Source: Candidatus Aminicenantota bacterium (GTDB lineage: Bacteria > Acidobacteriota > Aminicenantia > JAMOAD01). Taken from it: a stretch of DNA of 6,584 bases. A program made the position numbers and the translations under genes. Positions 4,890 to 6,584 of this stretch are shown piece by piece; within the stretch, counting starts at the first letter, position 1, and every line of letters begins with the position of its first letter. The stretch spans positions 1 to 6,584 of the forward strand of contig JAMOUT010000084.1 in assembly GCA_027061995.1 (NCBI GenBank). Reading direction: 5' to 3'. Under the pieces are notes generated by a model. That model had not been told where the DNA came from and did no database searches. It was given only the letters and a program-made list of their open reading frames with translations.

Positions 4890-6260
4890 TTAAACCTTTT
4901 TCCTCTCTAATTTTTGAAGATTCTCTATTAATGAAAGATCATACCCCTCTCTTTTAAGAAAACCATAGGTTAATTTTTTCCCCAGTTCAACACCGGGTTG
5001 ATTATAAGTGTTGATTCCGAGAATCTCGCCAGCTATGGCTGTTTGCATCTCCATTAACAGGAAAAATTCCCCTATTGATTCGGGAGATATATCTTTAAAA
5101 AGATAAGTGAAACTCGGTTTTCCGTTTTTAGCGAGGGCGAATTCGGTTCCTTTTTTTTCGGAGTCAATAAGTTCGGAGATTTTATGCCCTCCGAGATAAG
5201 ATGTTGCGGAAAACTCTTTTAATATTTCAGGAATTTCAATATCTCTGTTTTTATTTTCAACTTCCATAAATCCTATAACTTTATCATCGGGCCCCTCGAT
5301 ATAGAGCTGAACCTGTGAATGCTGATCCACAACCCCGAGGGATTTTACCGGAGTCTGTCCCCAATTGATTATTTCCCCTTTAAGATTCTCTCTCTTTCCG
5401 AGGCTTTCCGCCCAAAGCTGCCTGAACCAATCCGCCGCAAGATATAATTTTGAAGAATAGGGGAATAAGACAAAGATATTTCTTCCCCTTTTGTAAAATT
5501 CAAGAAGGATTATCGCTGATAAGGCTGCGGGATTTTTAAATATATCTTTTTTTGAAACTCTATCAATAATCCCTTTTGCACCTTCCAGAATTTTTCTTGA
5601 AGATATTCCCAATAATTCGGCTGAAAGAAGACCGATAGGAGTTAATATGGAAAATCTTCCCCCCACATTTTGCGGAATATGAAAAATTTTATACCCCTCT
5701 TTTTTCCCTATTTTCAAAAGATCCCCTTTTTCAGGATCAGTTATTAAAATGATTCTTTTTGATAATTCGGCAGCTCCCGATTTTTCCATTTTATCCTTTA
5801 AAATCATAAATTGCGCCATTGTTTCCGCTGTTGAACCCGATTTTGTGATAATAACGGCAATTGATTTTTTTAAATCAATATTATCATAGAATTCCGCAAT
5901 AATCTCAGGATCAACATTTTCAAGGAAAAAGAATCGGGGTTTATTATTAATATTATGATAATAAGACAGGAGAGATTGATATATTGCCTGAACTCCGAGA
6001 GATGACCCACCTATACCTGTTATTATAATATTTTCATATTCGATGTTAAGGGTTTTAACAAAATCCTCAACCTCTTCAAGAGGGGATGTATCCGAAGGAA
6101 GATTAAGAAACGAAAGCTCCCCCTTCTTATGCATCTCCATTATATTATCTATAGAATTATTGATGCTTTCCTCATATTTGTTTATATCATCTATGGTCAG
6201 TCCTTTTTCTCCTATAATCTCTTTCAGAACAAAAGTATAATCAATACTGATTTTACTCAT
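4890..6260 (-). CDS. pgi: Glucose-6-phosphate isomerase
   Basis: This 456-residue enzyme interconverts glucose 6-phosphate and fructose 6-phosphate in glycolysis and gluconeogenesis, in the cytoplasm. The sugar-isomerase fold is clear: GIGGSSLG (82-89), SGSTAET (141-147, phosphate binding), GGRFS (200-204), WAESLGKR (283-290), DQHSQVQLY (312-320), GGH (357-359) and NQPGVELGKK (420-429). Catalytic residues by analogy with rabbit PGI are E285, H314 and K428; all are present. The length fits the short bacterial type of about 450 residues rather than the 550-residue type. The start is fixed by AGGAGG (6265-6270) four bases upstream. It is the first gene of an operon with the SelB-like gene 6 bases downstream. 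No defect is seen. Confidence 0.96.
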   Translation of the reverse strand: MSKISIDYTFVLKEIIGEKGLTIDDINKYEESINNSIDNIMEMHKKGELSFLNLPSDTSPLEEVEDFVKTLNIEYENIIITGIGGSSLGVQAIYQSLLSYYHNINNKPRFFFLENVDPEIIAEFYDNIDLKKSIAVIITKSGSTAETMAQFMILKDKMEKSGAAELSKRIILITDPEKGDLLKIGKKEGYKIFHIPQNVGGRFSILTPIGLLSAELLGISSRKILEGAKGIIDRVSKKDIFKNPAALSAIILLEFYKRGRNIFVLFPYSSKLYLAADWFRQLWAESLGKRENLKGEIINWGQTPVKSLGVVDQHSQVQLYIEGPDDKVIGFMEVENKNRDIEIPEILKEFSATSYLGGHKISELIDSEKKGTEFALAKNGKPSFTYLFKDISPESIGEFFLLMEMQTAIAGEILGINTYNQPGVELGKKLTYGFLKREGYDLSLIENLQKLERKKV

Positions 6261-6281
6261 AATGCCTCCTTTATATAATAT

Positions 6282-6310
6282 ATTTTAACAATATTCCGAC
6301 TATTATTCAA
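6282..6310 (-). promoter_or_regulatory. pgi: Promoter of pgi
   Basis: On the minus strand TTGAAT (6305-6310), a 17-base spacer and TAAAAT (6282-6287) lie just before the gene. Transcription would start near 6275, leaving about 15 bases of leader that contain the AAAGGAGG ribosome site. Several overlapping TATATT-like boxes in the same stretch make the exact -10 uncertain. Confidence 0.5.
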
Positions 6311-6584
6311 TAACAAGTGAAATCAGGATAGCTATATTTATGAAATATTTGTAATTGACCGGCAGACAATAGGAGATAACACATAATAAACAAAAAAAAT
6401 AAGAACAAAATCTCACATTGATTTTAAAAGCTTTTTACGAAGGGCTCATTAAAATTACGTTTTTCATCAAAAATAAATCTAACTGAAATATATATTTTAT
6501 AATTTATTATAAACATTTTGTAGCGATTTCCTTGTTAGAATAATTTAATTCAAAATCTATATTAAAGTCATTGTTATTACTGTA
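6311..6584. other. Intergenic region with no supported gene
   Basis: This AT-rich stretch upstream of pgi runs to the window edge. I see no open reading frame with a ribosome site and no tRNA- or rRNA-like sequence. It holds a 10-base palindrome AAAAGCTTTT (6426-6435) and a perfect 7-base inverted repeat, TTTATAA (6496-6502) with TTATAAA (6507-6513). The latter may be a weak hairpin or an operator for a gene beyond the right edge. Confidence 0.6.

Overview
The window is an AT-rich bacterial segment with five complete, recognisable genes and one partly recognisable gene, packed with short intergenic gaps. Bacterial features include strong GGAGG-type ribosome sites at two genes, sigma70-like promoter boxes, an operon spacing of 6 bases, and a bacterial-type glucose-6-phosphate isomerase. 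The standard genetic code fits all genes. I cannot assign a phylum from the sequence; nothing points to an archaeon, phage or plasmid.

Left part (1-1755, plus strand): a two-gene type II restriction-modification cassette. A beta-class amino-methyltransferase (170-985) overlaps by ATGA a restriction enzyme of the MvaI/BcnI (MutH-like) family (982-1755). The methyltransferase promoter carries a 23-base imperfect palindrome over its -10 box, a candidate operator. After a 205-base spacer comes a WYL-domain transcription regulator (1961-2917), a type often linked to phage-defence loci. The spacer holds a perfect 28-base copy of an internal piece of the methyltransferase gene, an inverted repeat over the regulator's -35 box, and a promoter placed so close to the ATG that the transcript may be leaderless.

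Right part (2914-6260, minus strand): pgi (6260-4890) is followed after 6 bases by a protein (4883-3828) whose C-terminal two-thirds looks like the winged-helix, SECIS-RNA-binding part of elongation factor SelB, but with no GTPase domain. Behind it lie a possible folded RNA element (3742-3817), a terminator-like hairpin (3645-3673), a promoter (3595-3623), and a UPF0173 metallo-beta-lactamase-fold hydrolase (3567-2914). The hydrolase and WYL regulator genes meet tail to tail with overlapping stop codons. The last 324 bases (6261-6584) hold the pgi promoter and otherwise no gene.

How it fits together: the left cassette is a self-contained defence unit with a possible regulator beside it; the right side is a housekeeping cluster. 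The most unusual points are the GTPase-less SelB-like protein cotranscribed with pgi, the folded element just behind it, and the 28-base methyltransferase fragment in front of the regulator promoter.
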